64,000 nt of DNA from Pseudomonas mohnii (GTDB taxonomy: Bacteria > Pseudomonadota > Gammaproteobacteria > Pseudomonadales > Pseudomonadaceae): contig NZ_FNRV01000001.1 of the NCBI RefSeq assembly GCF_900105115.1, positions 4,324,501 through 4,388,500 of the forward strand. Direction: 5' to 3'. Made by a program: the position numbers and the translations under genes. This document shows, piece after piece, positions 43,214 through 54,195 of this stretch. The notes beneath the pieces were generated by a model, which did not search any database, was not told where the DNA came from, and saw nothing but the letters and a program-made list of their open reading frames with translations. How positions within the stretch are numbered: the stretch's first letter is position 1; every line of letters begins with the position of its first letter.

Positions 43214-46075
43214 ATGCTCGAGCTCACCATAGAGCAGATATCCATGGGCCAGTCGGCTGTGGATAAGTCCGCAGCCTTGCAGTTGCTGGCCCGGCATCTG
43301 GTTACCGATGGTCTGGTTGCCGAGGGTTATCTCGCTGGCCTGCAGGCGCGTGAAGCCCAGGGCTCGACCTTTCTCGGTCAAGGTATCGCCATCCCCCACG
43401 GCACCCCGGAAACCCGCGATCAGGTATTCACCACGGGCGTGCGCCTGATGCAGTTTCCCGATGGCGTTGACTGGGGCGACGGGCAGATCGTCTACCTGGC
43501 CATTGGCATCGCCGCCAAGTCCGATGAACACCTGCGCCTGCTGCAACTACTGACCCGCGCCCTCGGCGAGACCGATCTGGGCCAGGCCCTGCGCCGCGCC
43601 AGTTCCGCCGAGGCCCTGCTGAAACTGCTGCAAGGTGCGCCGCAAGAATTGGCGCTGGATGCGCAAATGATCGGCCTGGGTGTGGCAGCCGAAGATTTTG
43701 AAGAGCTGGTCTGGCGCGGTGCGCGTTTGTTGCGTCAGGCCGATTGCGTCAGCAACGGTTTCTCCGCCGTGTTGCAACAGGTCGAAGCACTGCCCCTGGG
43801 CGATGGCCTGTGGTGGCTGCACAGTGAGCAAACAGTCAAGCGCCCCGGTCTGGCGTTCGTGACCCCGGACAAACCGCTGCGTTACCTCGGTCAGCCGCTG
43901 AACGGGTTGTTCTGCCTGGCCAGCCTGGGTGAGGCCCATCAAGCGTTGCTGGAACGACTGTGCGCGTTATTGATTGAAGGTCGCGGCCATGAATTGGGCC
44001 GTGCCACCAGCTGCCGCGCGGTGCTTGAAGTGCTCGGCGGTGAACTGCCGGCGGACTGGCCGAGTACGCGGATCGCGCTGGCCAATGCCCACGGTTTGCA
44101 TGCACGGCCGGCGAAAATCCTCGCGCAACTGGCAAAGAGTTTTGAAGGTGAAATTCGCATCCGCATCGTCGATGGTCAGGACAGCGCGGTGTCGGTCAAG
44201 AGCCTCAGCAAGCTGCTCAGCCTCGGCGCCCGTCGTGGTCAGGTGCTGGAAATCATCGCCGAGCCGAGCATCGCCGCCGATGCGCTGCCTGCGTTGTTGG
44301 CTGCCATCGAAGAAGGCCTCGGTGAAGAAATCGAGCCGCTGCCGCCCGTCAGCCAACCGCGTGAAGAAATTGTCGAGGCGGCCCAGGTACTGCTCGCCCC
44401 GGCGTCCGGTAGCGTGATTCAGGCCATCGCCGCCGCGCCGGGAATCGCCATCGGCCCGGCGCATATTCAAGTGCTGCAAGCCATCGAGTACCCGCTGCGC
44501 GGTGAGTCCGCCGCCATCGAACGCGATCGGCTCAAGCAGGCGCTGGCGGATGTGCGGCGCGACATCGGTGGTTTGATCGAACGCAGCAAGGCCAAGGCCA
44601 TTCGCGAGATTTTCGTCACCCACCAGGAAATGCTCGACGACCCGGAATTGACCGATGAAGTCGACACCCGTCTCAAGCAGGGCGAAAGCGCCGAAGCGGC
44701 CTGGATGTCGGTGGTCGAAGCGGCGGCCCGGCAACAGGAAGCGCTGCAGGACGCCTTGCTTGCCGAACGCGCTGCCGATTTGCGCGATATCGGTCGTCGG
44801 GTGTTGGCGACGCTCTGCGGGATCGAAACCCCGAGTGAACCCGAGCAACCCTACATTCTGGTGATGGACGAAGTCGGTCCATCCGACGTTGCGCGTCTGG
44901 ACCCGACTCGCGTGGCCGGTATCCTCACCGCCCGCGGCGGCGCTACTGCCCACAGTGCGATCGTGGCCCGAGCGCTCGGTATTCCGGCGTTGGTCGGTGC
45001 CGGTCCGGCCGTGTTGCTGCTGGCGCCGGGCACGCCGTTGCTGATCGATGGCCAACGCGGTCGCCTGCACGTGGATGCCGATGCCGCAACGCTGCAACGG
45101 GCCACTGACGAACGCGACACCCGTGAACAACGATTGAAGGTGGCCGCTGAACAGCGCCATCAACCCGCCTTGACCCGCGACGGCCATGCGGTCGAAGTGT
45201 TCGCCAACATCGGTGAAAGCGCTGGCGTGACCGGTGCGGTGGAGCAGGGGGCCGAAGGCATTGGCCTGTTGCGCACCGAACTGATTTTCATGGCGCACCC
45301 GCAAGCGCCGGACGAGGCGACCCAGGAGGTCGAATACCGGCGTGTCCTCGATGGCCTGATGGGTCGCCCCCTGGTGGTGCGCACCCTTGATGTCGGCGGC
45401 GACAAACCGCTGCCCTATTGGCCGATCGCCAAGGAAGAAAATCCGTTCCTTGGGGTACGTGGCATTCGCCTGACCTTGCAACGGCCACACATCATGGAAA
45501 CGCAGTTGCGCGCCTTGCTGCGCGCGGCTGACAACCGTCCGCTGCGGATCATGTTCCCGATGGTCGGCAGCGTCGATGAGTGGCGCCAGGCCCGGGACAT
45601 GACCGAACGCCTGCGTCTGGAAATCCCGGTCGCGGACCTGCAACTGGGGATCATGATCGAAGTGCCGTCGGCGGCATTGCTGGCGCCGGTGTTGGCCAAA
45701 GAGGTGGACTTCTTCAGCGTCGGCACCAACGACCTGACGCAATACACCCTGGCCATCGACCGTGGTCATCCGACCTTGTCGGCCCAGGCCGATGGTCTGC
45801 ATCCGGCGGTATTGCAACTGATCGACATCACCGTGCGCGCCGCCCATGCCCATGGCAAGTGGGTCGGTGTCTGCGGTGAACTGGCGGCCGACCCGCTGGC
45901 GGTGCCGGTGCTGGTCGGGCTCGGTGTGGACGAGTTGAGCGTGTCGGGGCGCAGCATTCCCGAGGTCAAGGCGCGAATCCGTGAACTCAGCCTGAGCCAG
46001 ACCCAAACCCTTGCCCAAGCGGCGCTCGCCGTGGGCAGCGCCAACGAAGTGCGCGCATTAGTGGAGGCCCTGTAA
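43214..46075 (+). CDS. fruB: PTS fructose multiphosphoryl-transfer protein (EI-HPr-EIIA)
   Basis: Fused PTS protein of 953 residues that takes phosphate from PEP to FruA. EIIA-Fru domain 1-145 with phospho-His62 (GIAIPHGTPE); HPr domain about 283-370 with His296 (GLHARPAKI); enzyme I about 400-953 with His580 (GGATAHSAIVARALG) and the PEP-binding FLGVRGIRL/GTNDLTQY C-terminus. ATG at 43214 follows AAAAGGAG. Overlaps fruK by one base. Confidence 0.97.
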   Translation: MLELTIEQISMGQSAVDKSAALQLLARHLVTDGLVAEGYLAGLQAREAQGSTFLGQGIAIPHGTPETRDQVFTTGVRLMQFPDGVDWGDGQIVYLAIGIAAKSDEHLRLLQLLTRALGETDLGQALRRASSAEALLKLLQGAPQELALDAQMIGLGVAAEDFEELVWRGARLLRQADCVSNGFSAVLQQVEALPLGDGLWWLHSEQTVKRPGLAFVTPDKPLRYLGQPLNGLFCLASLGEAHQALLERLCALLIEGRGHELGRATSCRAVLEVLGGELPADWPSTRIALANAHGLHARPAKILAQLAKSFEGEIRIRIVDGQDSAVSVKSLSKLLSLGARRGQVLEIIAEPSIAADALPALLAAIEEGLGEEIEPLPPVSQPREEIVEAAQVLLAPASGSVIQAIAAAPGIAIGPAHIQVLQAIEYPLRGESAAIERDRLKQALADVRRDIGGLIERSKAKAIREIFVTHQEMLDDPELTDEVDTRLKQGESAEAAWMSVVEAAARQQEALQDALLAERAADLRDIGRRVLATLCGIETPSEPEQPYILVMDEVGPSDVARLDPTRVAGILTARGGATAHSAIVARALGIPALVGAGPAVLLLAPGTPLLIDGQRGRLHVDADAATLQRATDERDTREQRLKVAAEQRHQPALTRDGHAVEVFANIGESAGVTGAVEQGAEGIGLLRTELIFMAHPQAPDEATQEVEYRRVLDGLMGRPLVVRTLDVGGDKPLPYWPIAKEENPFLGVRGIRLTLQRPHIMETQLRALLRAADNRPLRIMFPMVGSVDEWRQARDMTERLRLEIPVADLQLGIMIEVPSAALLAPVLAKEVDFFSVGTNDLTQYTLAIDRGHPTLSAQADGLHPAVLQLIDITVRAAHAHGKWVGVCGELAADPLAVPVLVGLGVDELSVSGRSIPEVKARIRELSLSQTQTLAQAALAVGSANEVRALVEAL

Positions 46076-47016
46076 TGGCCAGGATTTTAACCTTGACCCT
46101 CAACCCGGCGCTGGACCTCACCGTCCAGTTGCCGCGCCTGGAGCCGGGTCAGGTCAATCGCAGTGATGTCATGCACACCCATGCCGCCGGCAAAGGGTTG
46201 AACGTGGCGCAGGTATTGGCGGACCTCGGGCATCAACTGACGGTCAGCGGATTTCTCGGTGAAGACAACCTGCAAGCGTTCGAAACCCTGTTCGCCAAAC
46301 GGAATTTTGTCGATGGGTTTATCCGCGTGCCGGGGGAGACCCGCAGCAATATCAAACTGGCGGAAAGCGATGGTCGCATCACCGACATCAATGGCCCGGG
46401 GCCGCAGGTCAGCGCGACGGCCCAGCAGGCCTTGCTTGATCGTCTTGACCGGATCGCTCCGGGGCATGATGCCGTCGTCGTCGCCGGCAGCCTGCCTCAG
46501 GGCGTGAGTCCGCAATGGTTGCAGGCGTTGATCCTGCGCTTGAAAGAACTCGGTCTGAAGGTCGCGCTCGACACCAGCGGCGACGCCTTGCGGGCCGGGC
46601 TCAAGGCCGGTCCATGGCTGATCAAGCCGAACACAGAAGAGCTGGCTGAAGTGCTGGGTTGCGAGGTGGTATCTGTCACCGCGCAGGCCGCAGCGGCGAA
46701 TCGTTTGCACGCGCAGGGTGTCGAGCATGTGGTGATTTCCCACGGAGCCGATGGCGTGAACTGGTTCAGCGTCGGTTCGGCGCTGCACGCCACGCCACCT
46801 AAAGTCAGCGTCGCCAGTACGGTGGGCGCGGGCGACTCGTTGCTGGCGGGGATGCTCCACGGCCTGGTCAGCGCCGACCTGCCTGAGCAGACCTTGCGCC
46901 GCGCCACGGCAATTGCCGCGATGGCCGTCACGCAGATCGGTTTCGGTATCAGCGACGCGGCGCAACTGGCGCAGCTCGAACAGGGTGTGCGCGTGCGTCC
47001 CCTGACAGAACAATAA
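46075..47016 (+). CDS. fruK: 1-phosphofructokinase
   Basis: Phosphorylates fructose-1-phosphate (the product of FruAB) to fructose-1,6-bisphosphate. PfkB family, 313 residues: NPALDLTVQLPRLEPGQVNR, the AGKGLNVAQVLADLG box, and the DTSGDAL and GAGDSLLAG motifs; catalytic base Asp254. TAATG overlap with fruB. Confidence 0.96.
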   Translation: MARILTLTLNPALDLTVQLPRLEPGQVNRSDVMHTHAAGKGLNVAQVLADLGHQLTVSGFLGEDNLQAFETLFAKRNFVDGFIRVPGETRSNIKLAESDGRITDINGPGPQVSATAQQALLDRLDRIAPGHDAVVVAGSLPQGVSPQWLQALILRLKELGLKVALDTSGDALRAGLKAGPWLIKPNTEELAEVLGCEVVSVTAQAAAANRLHAQGVEHVVISHGADGVNWFSVGSALHATPPKVSVASTVGAGDSLLAGMLHGLVSADLPEQTLRRATAIAAMAVTQIGFGISDAAQLAQLEQGVRVRPLTEQ

Positions 47017-47027
47017 GAGGGTTGGTC

Positions 47028-48767
47028 ATGAAATTAGCCATTGTTACTGCCTGCCCGAACGGCATGGTCACCAGTGTGCTGTGCGCTCGTCTGCTGGATG
47101 CAGCGGCCCAGCGTCAGGGCTGGAGCACCAGTGTCGAAGTGAACGACGCGGCGCATCCTGAACGGCAATTGTCGGCGGCGACGATCGAGGCCGCCGAGTG
47201 GGTACTGCTGGTGACCAGCGCCCCGGTGGACATGTCGCGATTCGTCGGCAAGCGGGTGTTCCAGAGCACCCCGGCGCAAGCCCTGCAGGACGTCGAGGCG
47301 GTGTTGCGCCGTGGCGCCGAAGAGGCTCGGGTATACGTTGCACCCGAAACCGTCGCCGCACCGGTTGCAGTGAGCAAAAACGCACCGCGCCTGGTCGCGA
47401 TCACGGCATGCCCGACCGGCGTCGCCCACACTTTCATGGCCGCCGAAGCCTTGCAGCAAGCGGCCAAGCGCCTGGGTTACGACCTGCAAGTGGAAACCCA
47501 GGGCTCCGTTGGGGCGCGCAATCCGCTGAGTGCGCAAGCCATCGCCGAGGCCGACGTGGTACTGCTGGCTTGCGATATCGAAGTCGCCACCGAGCGTTTC
47601 GCCGGCAAGAAAATTTATCGCTGCGGCACCGGCATTGCCCTCAAGCAGGCCGAAGCCACGTTGAACAAAGCGCTGGCCGAAGGCACGCAGGAAAGCGCCG
47701 CCAGCGGCGCCAATGGCCCGGTCAAGGCCGAGAAGACCGGCATCTACAAACACCTGCTGACCGGCGTGTCGTTCATGTTGCCGATGGTGGTGGCGGGCGG
47801 CCTGATGATTGCCTTGTCGTTTGTGTTTGGCATCACTGCGTTCAAGGAACCGGGCACCTTGGCGGCGGCTTTGATGCAGATCGGCGGCGAGACCGCGTTC
47901 AAGCTGATGGTGCCGTTGCTGGCGGGTTACATCGCTTACTCCATCGCCGACCGTCCGGGCCTGGCGCCGGGGATGATCGGCGGGTTGCTGGCGAGCTCCC
48001 TCGGTGCCGGTTTTATCGGCGGGATCATTGCCGGTTTCCTCGCCGGCTACGCCGCCCAGGCGATCAATCGTTATGCGCGTTTGCCGCAAAGCCTTGAAGC
48101 GCTCAAGCCGATCCTGATCATCCCGTTGCTGGCCAGTCTGTTCACGGGCCTGGTGATGATCTACGTGGTCGGCAAACCCGTGGCCGGGATGCTCGAAGGG
48201 CTCACGCATTTCCTCGACAGCATGGGCACCACCAATGCGATCCTGCTGGGCGTGTTGCTGGGCGGAATGATGTGCGTCGATCTTGGCGGGCCGATCAACA
48301 AGGCGGCCTATGCGTTCTCGGTCGGGCTGCTGGCCTCGCAGAGTTATGCACCGATGGCTGCGACCATGGCGGCCGGCATGGTGCCGCCGATTGGCCTCGG
48401 CATTGCCACGTTCATCGCCCGGCGCAAGTTTGCCCAGACCGAGCGCGAGGCGGGTAAAGCGGCGCTGGTGCTGGGATTGTGCTTCATCTCCGAAGGGGCG
48501 ATTCCGTTCGCTGCCAAGGACCCGTTGCGGGTGATTCCGGCGAGCATCGCCGGTGGCGCGCTGACCGGCGCGTTGTCGATGTATTTCGGCTGCAAGCTGA
48601 TGGCGCCCCACGGTGGATTGTTCGTGCTGGCCATCCCGAACGCGATCAACCATGCGTTGCTGTATTTGCTGGCGATCGTGGCGGGGAGTTTGTTGACGGC
48701 GGTGGTGTATGCGCTGGTCAAGCGGCCTGAGGTGACGGAGTTGGCGATCGAGCCCGTCAGCGCCTGA
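47028..48767 (+). CDS. fruA: PTS fructose-specific EIIBC component
   Basis: Membrane permease and phosphotransferase, 579 residues. A first IIB-like domain (1-100, MKLAIVTACPNGMVTSVLCA) precedes the true IIB with phospho-Cys128 (ITACPTGVAHTFMAAEAL), then the IIC channel (about 235-579) with many membrane helices and the SEGAIPFAAKDPLRV motif. An earlier TTG at 47022 is possible; ATG 47028 follows AGAGGG. Ends the fru operon; a REPIN follows. Confidence 0.96.
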   Translation: MKLAIVTACPNGMVTSVLCARLLDAAAQRQGWSTSVEVNDAAHPERQLSAATIEAAEWVLLVTSAPVDMSRFVGKRVFQSTPAQALQDVEAVLRRGAEEARVYVAPETVAAPVAVSKNAPRLVAITACPTGVAHTFMAAEALQQAAKRLGYDLQVETQGSVGARNPLSAQAIAEADVVLLACDIEVATERFAGKKIYRCGTGIALKQAEATLNKALAEGTQESAASGANGPVKAEKTGIYKHLLTGVSFMLPMVVAGGLMIALSFVFGITAFKEPGTLAAALMQIGGETAFKLMVPLLAGYIAYSIADRPGLAPGMIGGLLASSLGAGFIGGIIAGFLAGYAAQAINRYARLPQSLEALKPILIIPLLASLFTGLVMIYVVGKPVAGMLEGLTHFLDSMGTTNAILLGVLLGGMMCVDLGGPINKAAYAFSVGLLASQSYAPMAATMAAGMVPPIGLGIATFIARRKFAQTEREAGKAALVLGLCFISEGAIPFAAKDPLRVIPASIAGGALTGALSMYFGCKLMAPHGGLFVLAIPNAINHALLYLLAIVAGSLLTAVVYALVKRPEVTELAIEPVSA

Positions 48768-48774
48768 TCCCCAC

Positions 48775-48880
48775 CCTGTAGGAGCGAGCCTGCTCGCGAT
48801 GGTGGTCAACGATAACGCGGGGAATCTGATAGTCCGCGGTGTCTTTGAGTTCATCGCGAGCAGGCTCGCTCCTTCAGGGG
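48775..48880. repeat. REPIN 1, between fruA and piuB
   Basis: Two inverted REPs (GTAGGAGCGAGCCTGCTCGC at 48778 on; GCGAGCAGGCTCGCTCC in reverse to 48873) flank a core beginning GGTCAACGATAACGC. The arms are slightly diverged at the outer end. Confidence 0.9.
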
Positions 48881-48892
48881 GGTTGTGCCGCG

Positions 48893-51421
48893 TCAGTAAA
48901 CGTCGCGGCGGTAGCGGCCCTGTTCGATCAGGCGTTCCACTTCGGCAGCGCCGAGTACATCGTTGAGCACTTGATCGACTCCCGAAGCCATGCCCTGCAA
49001 GCTGCCGCAGATGTAAATCACCGCACCTTCAGCCAGCCACTTCTTCAATTCCGCGGCTGATTCGCGCAGGCGATCCTGCACGTAGATTTTCTCCGCCTGA
49101 TCCCGCGAGAACGCCAGGTCCAGGCGCTGCAGATCTCCCGAAATCAACCACTCTTCCAACTCGTCCCGACACAGATAGTCGTGTTCCCGATTGCGCTCGC
49201 CGAACAACAGCCAGTGACGTTGTTGGCCGTCGGCAATCCGCGCTTTGAGCAGGCTGCGCAGCCCGGCCAGCCCGGTACCGTTGCCCAGCAGGATCATGGG
49301 CACGGGGTCTGACGGCAGATGGAAACCACTGTTGCGGCGCACACGCAGGTGGATGGTGCTGCCCACCGGCGCGTGTTCGGTCAGCCAGCCGGAGCCGACG
49401 CCCAGGCTGCCATCGGGGTGCAGTTCCTGGCGAACGATCAGCTCCAGTACGCCATCGGCGGCAATCGAGGCAATGGAGTATTCGCGCAGGGCCAAAGGCA
49501 CCAGCGCATCCACCAGCGCCTGGGCATGCAAACCGACCAGATGCGCCCGATTCGCCGGCAGTTGGCGGCTGGCGAGGGCTTGCTCCAGAGGCTGCGACCG
49601 GCCATCGAATTCAATCGTGGCGCGACCGTCAATCCCCATGCCGTCGAGGAAATGCTCGATCGCCCAGGAGCCATTGCGCGGTAACACTTCCACCAGATCG
49701 CCTGCCAGCCAACTGCTGGTGGTGGGCGGTTTGAGGCCCAGCAAGTACACGGGCGAGCCGCTGCTGTCCGGGTTGAGCAACTCGCGACGAACCAGCGGCC
49801 AGTTGTCATAGCTCGGAGCTTGCCAGGTGTCGACCGGTGCTTGTCCGGTCAGCAGCCCCAGTTGTTGCTGCCAGTGACGCAAGGCGTAAGGGTCGCCGCT
49901 GTCGACTTCCACCGGGGGGAACAGGGTCTTGCCGCCGTGTTCGCCCAGCCAGCTGTGCAAGCGCCGGGCAAAGCCGCAGAAGTGTTGATACTGCCGGTCG
50001 CCGAGACCGAGCACCGCGTAGTTCAAGCTCTCCAGGCTCGACGCCCGCCCCAGCACCTTGCGTTCAAAACCACGGGCGCTGTCCGGTGCCTGGCCGTCGC
50101 CGAAGGTGCTGACCACGAACAGCGCGTTGTTCGAACTCCGCAGGTCCTGCTCGCTGACAGTCGCCAGCGGTAGCACTTTCACTGGCAGGCCGGCCGCTTG
50201 TAATTGGCCGGCCGTCTGCCAGGCCAGTTGCTCGGCAAAGCCACTCTGGCTGGCGAAACTGATCAGCCACGCCGGGGCATCGCCACCGGGTTGGGCGAGG
50301 TCTTTACGGGCGTCTTTGATCTGGCGTTTTTTGCGGCGACGATCGAGGTACAACAGCCAGCCCGTGACGAAAAACAGCGGCATGCTCAGCGCGGCGATCG
50401 TCAGGATGATCCGCCCGACGATGCCGAAGTAGCTACCGACGTGCAGCGCATAGAGGCTGGTCAGCAATTGCGCCTTGAGGCTCTTGTCGCTGTAGCGCTC
50501 GTGCCGTTTGATTTCGCCGGTGACCGGATCGAGGGTGATCTGGTTCAGCGCGCGGTCATGGGGTGAGTTTTTCAGCAGGTAGAACACGGTCGCCGGTTGC
50601 CCGGCGACGGGCGGCATGCGCGTGTTATAGAAGCTCAGGTTGGGACCGGCAGCGCTATAGATACTCAGCCACATGGCCGAATAATCGGCCGTCGGCGCCG
50701 GACCGCCAGGCGCCGGGCCACGACCACCGCGAACGCGCTCGTTCTGCGGCGAATCGGAGAGCAAACGGGTCAGGCCCTTGTTGTACCACTCGTAGGACCA
50801 GGACAACCCGGTCAAGGCGGCCAGGAGGTAAAACACCAGGCACCAGGTGCCGGCGACCGAGTGCAGGTCCCAGTTGAAGCTGCGACCTTTTTTCTTCCAG
50901 TCGAGGGTCAGCCAGGCGCGCCAGCTTTTCCATTGGCGGGGCCAGCGCAAGTACAGGCCGGAGAGGCAGAAGAACACCAGGATCAACGTACAGGCCCCGG
51001 TGATTTGCCGACCGGTATCGCCCATGGCGAGGAAACGGTGCAATTGCAGCATCAGGCCGAAGAAGTCCTGGCCAGTGGCGTCGCCCAGCAGCTCGGCGGT
51101 GTAAGGATCGAAGTAACGCATCGGTCCGCGACGTTGGCCCGGTGGCGGTGTGAAGAACACTTTCGCGGCAATGCCGCTGTCGATGTCGACCGAGAGCCCC
51201 GCCACTTTGTTGCCCGTGGCCGTTTCGATCTTCTCCACCAGTTCGGCGGGCGGCAGCACCCCGGCGACCTGCTTGTGGACCTGCAAGACCGATGGGTTCA
51301 GCGCATACAGGATTTCATCCTGAAACGATACCGTCGCCCCGGTGATGCCCATCAGGGCCAGGACGAGTCCGGCGCTGATGCCAAAAAACCAGTGCAACTG
51401 GAACAGGGTTTTCTTCAACAC
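48893..51421 (-). CDS. piuB: PepSY-domain flavoreductase linked to siderophore uptake
   Basis: 842-residue fusion. Residues 1-370 are a PepSY-associated transmembrane region with four membrane helices (first [17 protein letters not shown]) and conserved histidines that could bind haem. About 385-520 is a flavodoxin-like FMN domain ([20 protein letters not shown]) and about 555-842 a FAD/NAD(P)H reductase domain ([27 protein letters not shown]). It likely reduces ferric siderophores in the periplasm with cytoplasmic NADPH electrons. Next to piuA/piuC, same neighbourhood as P. aeruginosa PA4513. Starts 51421 after a terminator. Confidence 0.87.
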   Translation of the reverse strand: MLKKTLFQLHWFFGISAGLVLALMGITGATVSFQDEILYALNPSVLQVHKQVAGVLPPAELVEKIETATGNKVAGLSVDIDSGIAAKVFFTPPPGQRRGPMRYFDPYTAELLGDATGQDFFGLMLQLHRFLAMGDTGRQITGACTLILVFFCLSGLYLRWPRQWKSWRAWLTLDWKKKGRSFNWDLHSVAGTWCLVFYLLAALTGLSWSYEWYNKGLTRLLSDSPQNERVRGGRGPAPGGPAPTADYSAMWLSIYSAAGPNLSFYNTRMPPVAGQPATVFYLLKNSPHDRALNQITLDPVTGEIKRHERYSDKSLKAQLLTSLYALHVGSYFGIVGRIILTIAALSMPLFFVTGWLLYLDRRRKKRQIKDARKDLAQPGGDAPAWLISFASQSGFAEQLAWQTAGQLQAAGLPVKVLPLATVSEQDLRSSNNALFVVSTFGDGQAPDSARGFERKVLGRASSLESLNYAVLGLGDRQYQHFCGFARRLHSWLGEHGGKTLFPPVEVDSGDPYALRHWQQQLGLLTGQAPVDTWQAPSYDNWPLVRRELLNPDSSGSPVYLLGLKPPTTSSWLAGDLVEVLPRNGSWAIEHFLDGMGIDGRATIEFDGRSQPLEQALASRQLPANRAHLVGLHAQALVDALVPLALREYSIASIAADGVLELIVRQELHPDGSLGVGSGWLTEHAPVGSTIHLRVRRNSGFHLPSDPVPMILLGNGTGLAGLRSLLKARIADGQQRHWLLFGERNREHDYLCRDELEEWLISGDLQRLDLAFSRDQAEKIYVQDRLRESAAELKKWLAEGAVIYICGSLQGMASGVDQVLNDVLGAAEVERLIEQGRYRRDVY

Positions 51422-51500
51422 GTCGCTCGCCTTGTTCGTTCAAAAGTCATCACGGCGCGCATTATGCCGTGGGTTGTCGAGAAGCATTCTTTTTTACACG

Positions 51501-51531
51501 CAAAAGCCCCGTTCATCTGGATGAACGGGGC
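51501..51531 (-). terminator. Terminator after piuA
   Basis: Minus strand: GCCCCGTTCATC-CA-GATGAACGGGGC followed by TTTTG. It separates piuA from piuB, so piuB probably has its own promoter in 51422-51500. Confidence 0.82.
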
Positions 51532-51557
51532 CAGGCGCTGTTTCGGCCTTCACCCTC

Positions 51558-51659
51558 CTGTAGGAGCGAGCCTGCTCGCGATGGTCGTCAACGATAACGC
51601 GTAGAACCTGACACCCCGCGTTGTTCTCCAGTCCATCGCGAGCAGGCTCGCTCCTACAG
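51558..51659. repeat. REPIN 2, downstream of piuA
   Basis: CTGTAGGAGCGAGCCTGCTC to GAGCAGGCTCGCTCCTACAG: perfectly complementary outer REPs around a core with CGTCAACGATAACGC, the best conserved copy. Confidence 0.92.
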
Positions 51660-51669
51660 AGGTCGCGTA

Positions 51670-53988
51670 TCAGAAGTGGAAGTTGGTGCTCAGCAAGGCA
51701 GTACGGCCCGCCGCCTGGTTGGCGAAGTGAGTCGAGAAGGCCTTGTCGTAGTAGGTTTCGTCGGTCAGGTTCTGCACGTTCAGTTGCAGGTCGATGTTTT
51801 TGGTCAGCTTGTAGGCGGCCATTGCATCGTAACGAACGTAGGAATCGACCATGGTGGTGTTGGCCACGCTGCCGAACACGTCATCGACGTAGAACGCGCC
51901 GCCGCCGATGGTCAGCTTCGGCGTGACCTGATAGGTCGTCCAGAGGCTGGCGCTGTTTTTCGGCGTGTTAGGCAGTTCGTTGCCATCGTTGGCCTTGCCC
52001 AGCGGACCGCCATCGATCTGTTCGCTGTCCATGTAGGCGTAACCGGCGAAGACCTGCCATTTGTCGGTGATTTTACCGGTAGCCGACAGTTCAACACCTT
52101 GAACGCGGGTTTTGCCGACGTTTTCATAGGACGTGGTGTTGGTCTGTACCCGGGCGTTTTCCTTCTCGGTGCGGAAGATATCGGCGGTCAGCGACAGACG
52201 ATCGTTCATCAGATCCCACTTGGTGCCGATTTCGTAGTTCTTGGTGGTTTCCGGCTCCATGTCGCTGCTCAGCAGGTTGCCGTTGCGATCAGGCGTGCCG
52301 CCCAGCGGGTTGCCTTCCTGACCGTCGCCGAGGGTAGTGCCCGGTGGGGTGGCGGACGTCGCGTACGACGCATAGATGCTGCCGTTCTCCGCCGGTTTGT
52401 AGACCACACCGAATTGACCGGTCACGAATTCACTGACGTCGTCGCCCTTGGAGGTGGTGGTGCCGGCGTTGGTGTAGGTTTTGTAGCTCGTGTCGAAATG
52501 GTCGTAACGCAGGCCCATGTTCACCAGCCATTGTTCGGACAGCTCAAGCGTATCGAACGCGTACAACGCATAGGTGTCGGCCTTGGTGTCGGTGCCGGCG
52601 TAGTTACGTGAGATGGCACCGTTCCACGGATCGCTCGGGATCGGGTTTGCCAGCGAAGTACAGTTGTATCCGCTACGAGGACCAATCAACGCAGGACTGC
52701 AATTGGTGGTCGCGGCGGCTGTTGCCGGGGTGGTATCGGTGTTGACGTTGTACGAGGATTTCTGGCTCTCCTCGTGGGTGAACTCGATACCGGTGGCGAA
52801 ACTGTTCTTGAACCCGGCGATATGGAAATCGCCGAACAGATCGGTCTGGTTCGTGGTCGTTTCGGTGTTGCTCACGCGGGTGTTGGCACGACGCCAGACG
52901 CTGCCGTTGTTGACGTTGCCCTTGCTGTCGTCCGGCTGGGTCAGGATGTAGTCCTGCATGCTGGTGCCGTGGCGCAGGGTGTTCTTGACGGTCAGCGCGT
53001 CGTTCAGGTCGTGCTCGATGGCGATGGTCGCGGTGTCGGTGCGGCCCTTGCGGAAATCGCGGTTGTCCAGGCCGTAGAAATTGCTGCTGTCGCCGCCGTC
53101 GTTTGGTTTGTCCGGGTTGGACTTGGTGCGGGCAGCGGAGCCTGCAGTCGGAATGGAGTAGGGGATACCCGAGTCCGGCGTGTCGTTACTTTCCAGATGG
53201 TAGTAATCGAGATTGACCCGGGTATCGGTGCCCAGGCCAAAGGCCAGCGACGGAGCGACGCCCCAGCGATCGTAATCGACGCTGTCGCGGCCGGCGACGT
53301 TGCTTTCATGGCTCATCAGGTTCAGACGGCCAGCGGCGGTGTCGGAGAACTGATAGTTGCCGTCCATGGTGTAACGCTGGGTCTGGTCAGAACCCCAGGT
53401 AAAACCACCGTCGAACGAATCGCCCAGGTGCGCTTTTTTGCTCACCAGGTTGATGCTGCCGCCGGCAGCGCCACGGCCGCCAATGGCCGAGTTCGGTCCT
53501 TTGCTGACTTCGATCGATTCAACGGCGAAGATCTCCCGGCTCTGCGAACCGGTATCGCGCACGCCGTCCAGGTAAGTATCGCCCTGGGCATCGAAACCAC
53601 GAATGAACGGACGGTCGCCTTGTGGGTTGCCGCCTTCACCGGCACCGAAGGTGATGCCGGGAACGGTACGCAGCGCGTCCTGCATGTTCATGGCGCCGGT
53701 GTCCTTGAGCACTTGCTGCGGGATCACTGTGATCGAGCGCGGTGTGTCCACCAGCGGCGCGGTGTACTTGGGCGAGGAGGCTTTTTCGACGTTGTAGGAG
53801 GTCTGGTCTTGCGCTTCGCCGGTGATAGCGGTTGCACCGAGGGAGATGGTGTTGCTCGGTGCTTTCTCGTCGGTCTTTTCAGCCGCGAATACCATGTGGC
53901 CCGCGGAGCCGGCGGTGATCGCCATACCAATCGCAGAGGCGAGTAGACGCGGTGAACTGACAGGTAGCTGTGGTTGTTGGCGTGACAT
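51670..53988 (-). CDS. piuA: TonB-dependent siderophore receptor PiuA
   Basis: Outer-membrane ferric-siderophore (catecholate-type) receptor of 772 residues. Signal peptide about 1-35 ([20 protein letters not shown]), a plug domain ([38 protein letters not shown]), then a 22-strand barrel ending in the aromatic C-terminal Phe (ALLSTNFHF). The ORF reads further upstream, but [10 protein letters not shown] at 53988 gives the signal peptide. Homologs carry iron and siderophore-conjugated antibiotics. Divergent from piuC; Fur control inferred. Confidence 0.92.
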   Translation of the reverse strand: MSRQQPQLPVSSPRLLASAIGMAITAGSAGHMVFAAEKTDEKAPSNTISLGATAITGEAQDQTSYNVEKASSPKYTAPLVDTPRSITVIPQQVLKDTGAMNMQDALRTVPGITFGAGEGGNPQGDRPFIRGFDAQGDTYLDGVRDTGSQSREIFAVESIEVSKGPNSAIGGRGAAGGSINLVSKKAHLGDSFDGGFTWGSDQTQRYTMDGNYQFSDTAAGRLNLMSHESNVAGRDSVDYDRWGVAPSLAFGLGTDTRVNLDYYHLESNDTPDSGIPYSIPTAGSAARTKSNPDKPNDGGDSSNFYGLDNRDFRKGRTDTATIAIEHDLNDALTVKNTLRHGTSMQDYILTQPDDSKGNVNNGSVWRRANTRVSNTETTTNQTDLFGDFHIAGFKNSFATGIEFTHEESQKSSYNVNTDTTPATAAATTNCSPALIGPRSGYNCTSLANPIPSDPWNGAISRNYAGTDTKADTYALYAFDTLELSEQWLVNMGLRYDHFDTSYKTYTNAGTTTSKGDDVSEFVTGQFGVVYKPAENGSIYASYATSATPPGTTLGDGQEGNPLGGTPDRNGNLLSSDMEPETTKNYEIGTKWDLMNDRLSLTADIFRTEKENARVQTNTTSYENVGKTRVQGVELSATGKITDKWQVFAGYAYMDSEQIDGGPLGKANDGNELPNTPKNSASLWTTYQVTPKLTIGGGAFYVDDVFGSVANTTMVDSYVRYDAMAAYKLTKNIDLQLNVQNLTDETYYDKAFSTHFANQAAGRTALLSTNFHF

Positions 53989-54030
53989 TTTTATTCCCCT
54001 CCCCAAGGATTTGAGGCGGCGGAATATAGG

Positions 54031-54053
54031 GTAAATACGTATTCGTATCAATT
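54031..54053. promoter_or_regulatory. AT-rich, Fur-box-like element between piuA and piuC
   Basis: GTAAATACGTATTCGTATCA includes the palindrome ATACGTAT and is AT-rich in a GC-rich genome, 43 bp upstream of the piuA start. It matches the Fur consensus only loosely. Confidence 0.35.
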
Positions 54054-54195
54054 GCGAAACATTACTATTCGCGATGAATTTACATTCTTTACAATTTACC
54101 CTTACGGTTTTTACCGTTTCATTCGTCTGGCGGGTTTTACACAGGCAATAAGAATCAATACCATTGGCGCCCCTTTGCTTTCTGGTGCCTTGCCC

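Noticed and set aside
53004..54034. Additional plus and minus frames over piuA
   Set aside because: Frame shadows of the TonB receptor, which has signal peptide, plug and barrel end.
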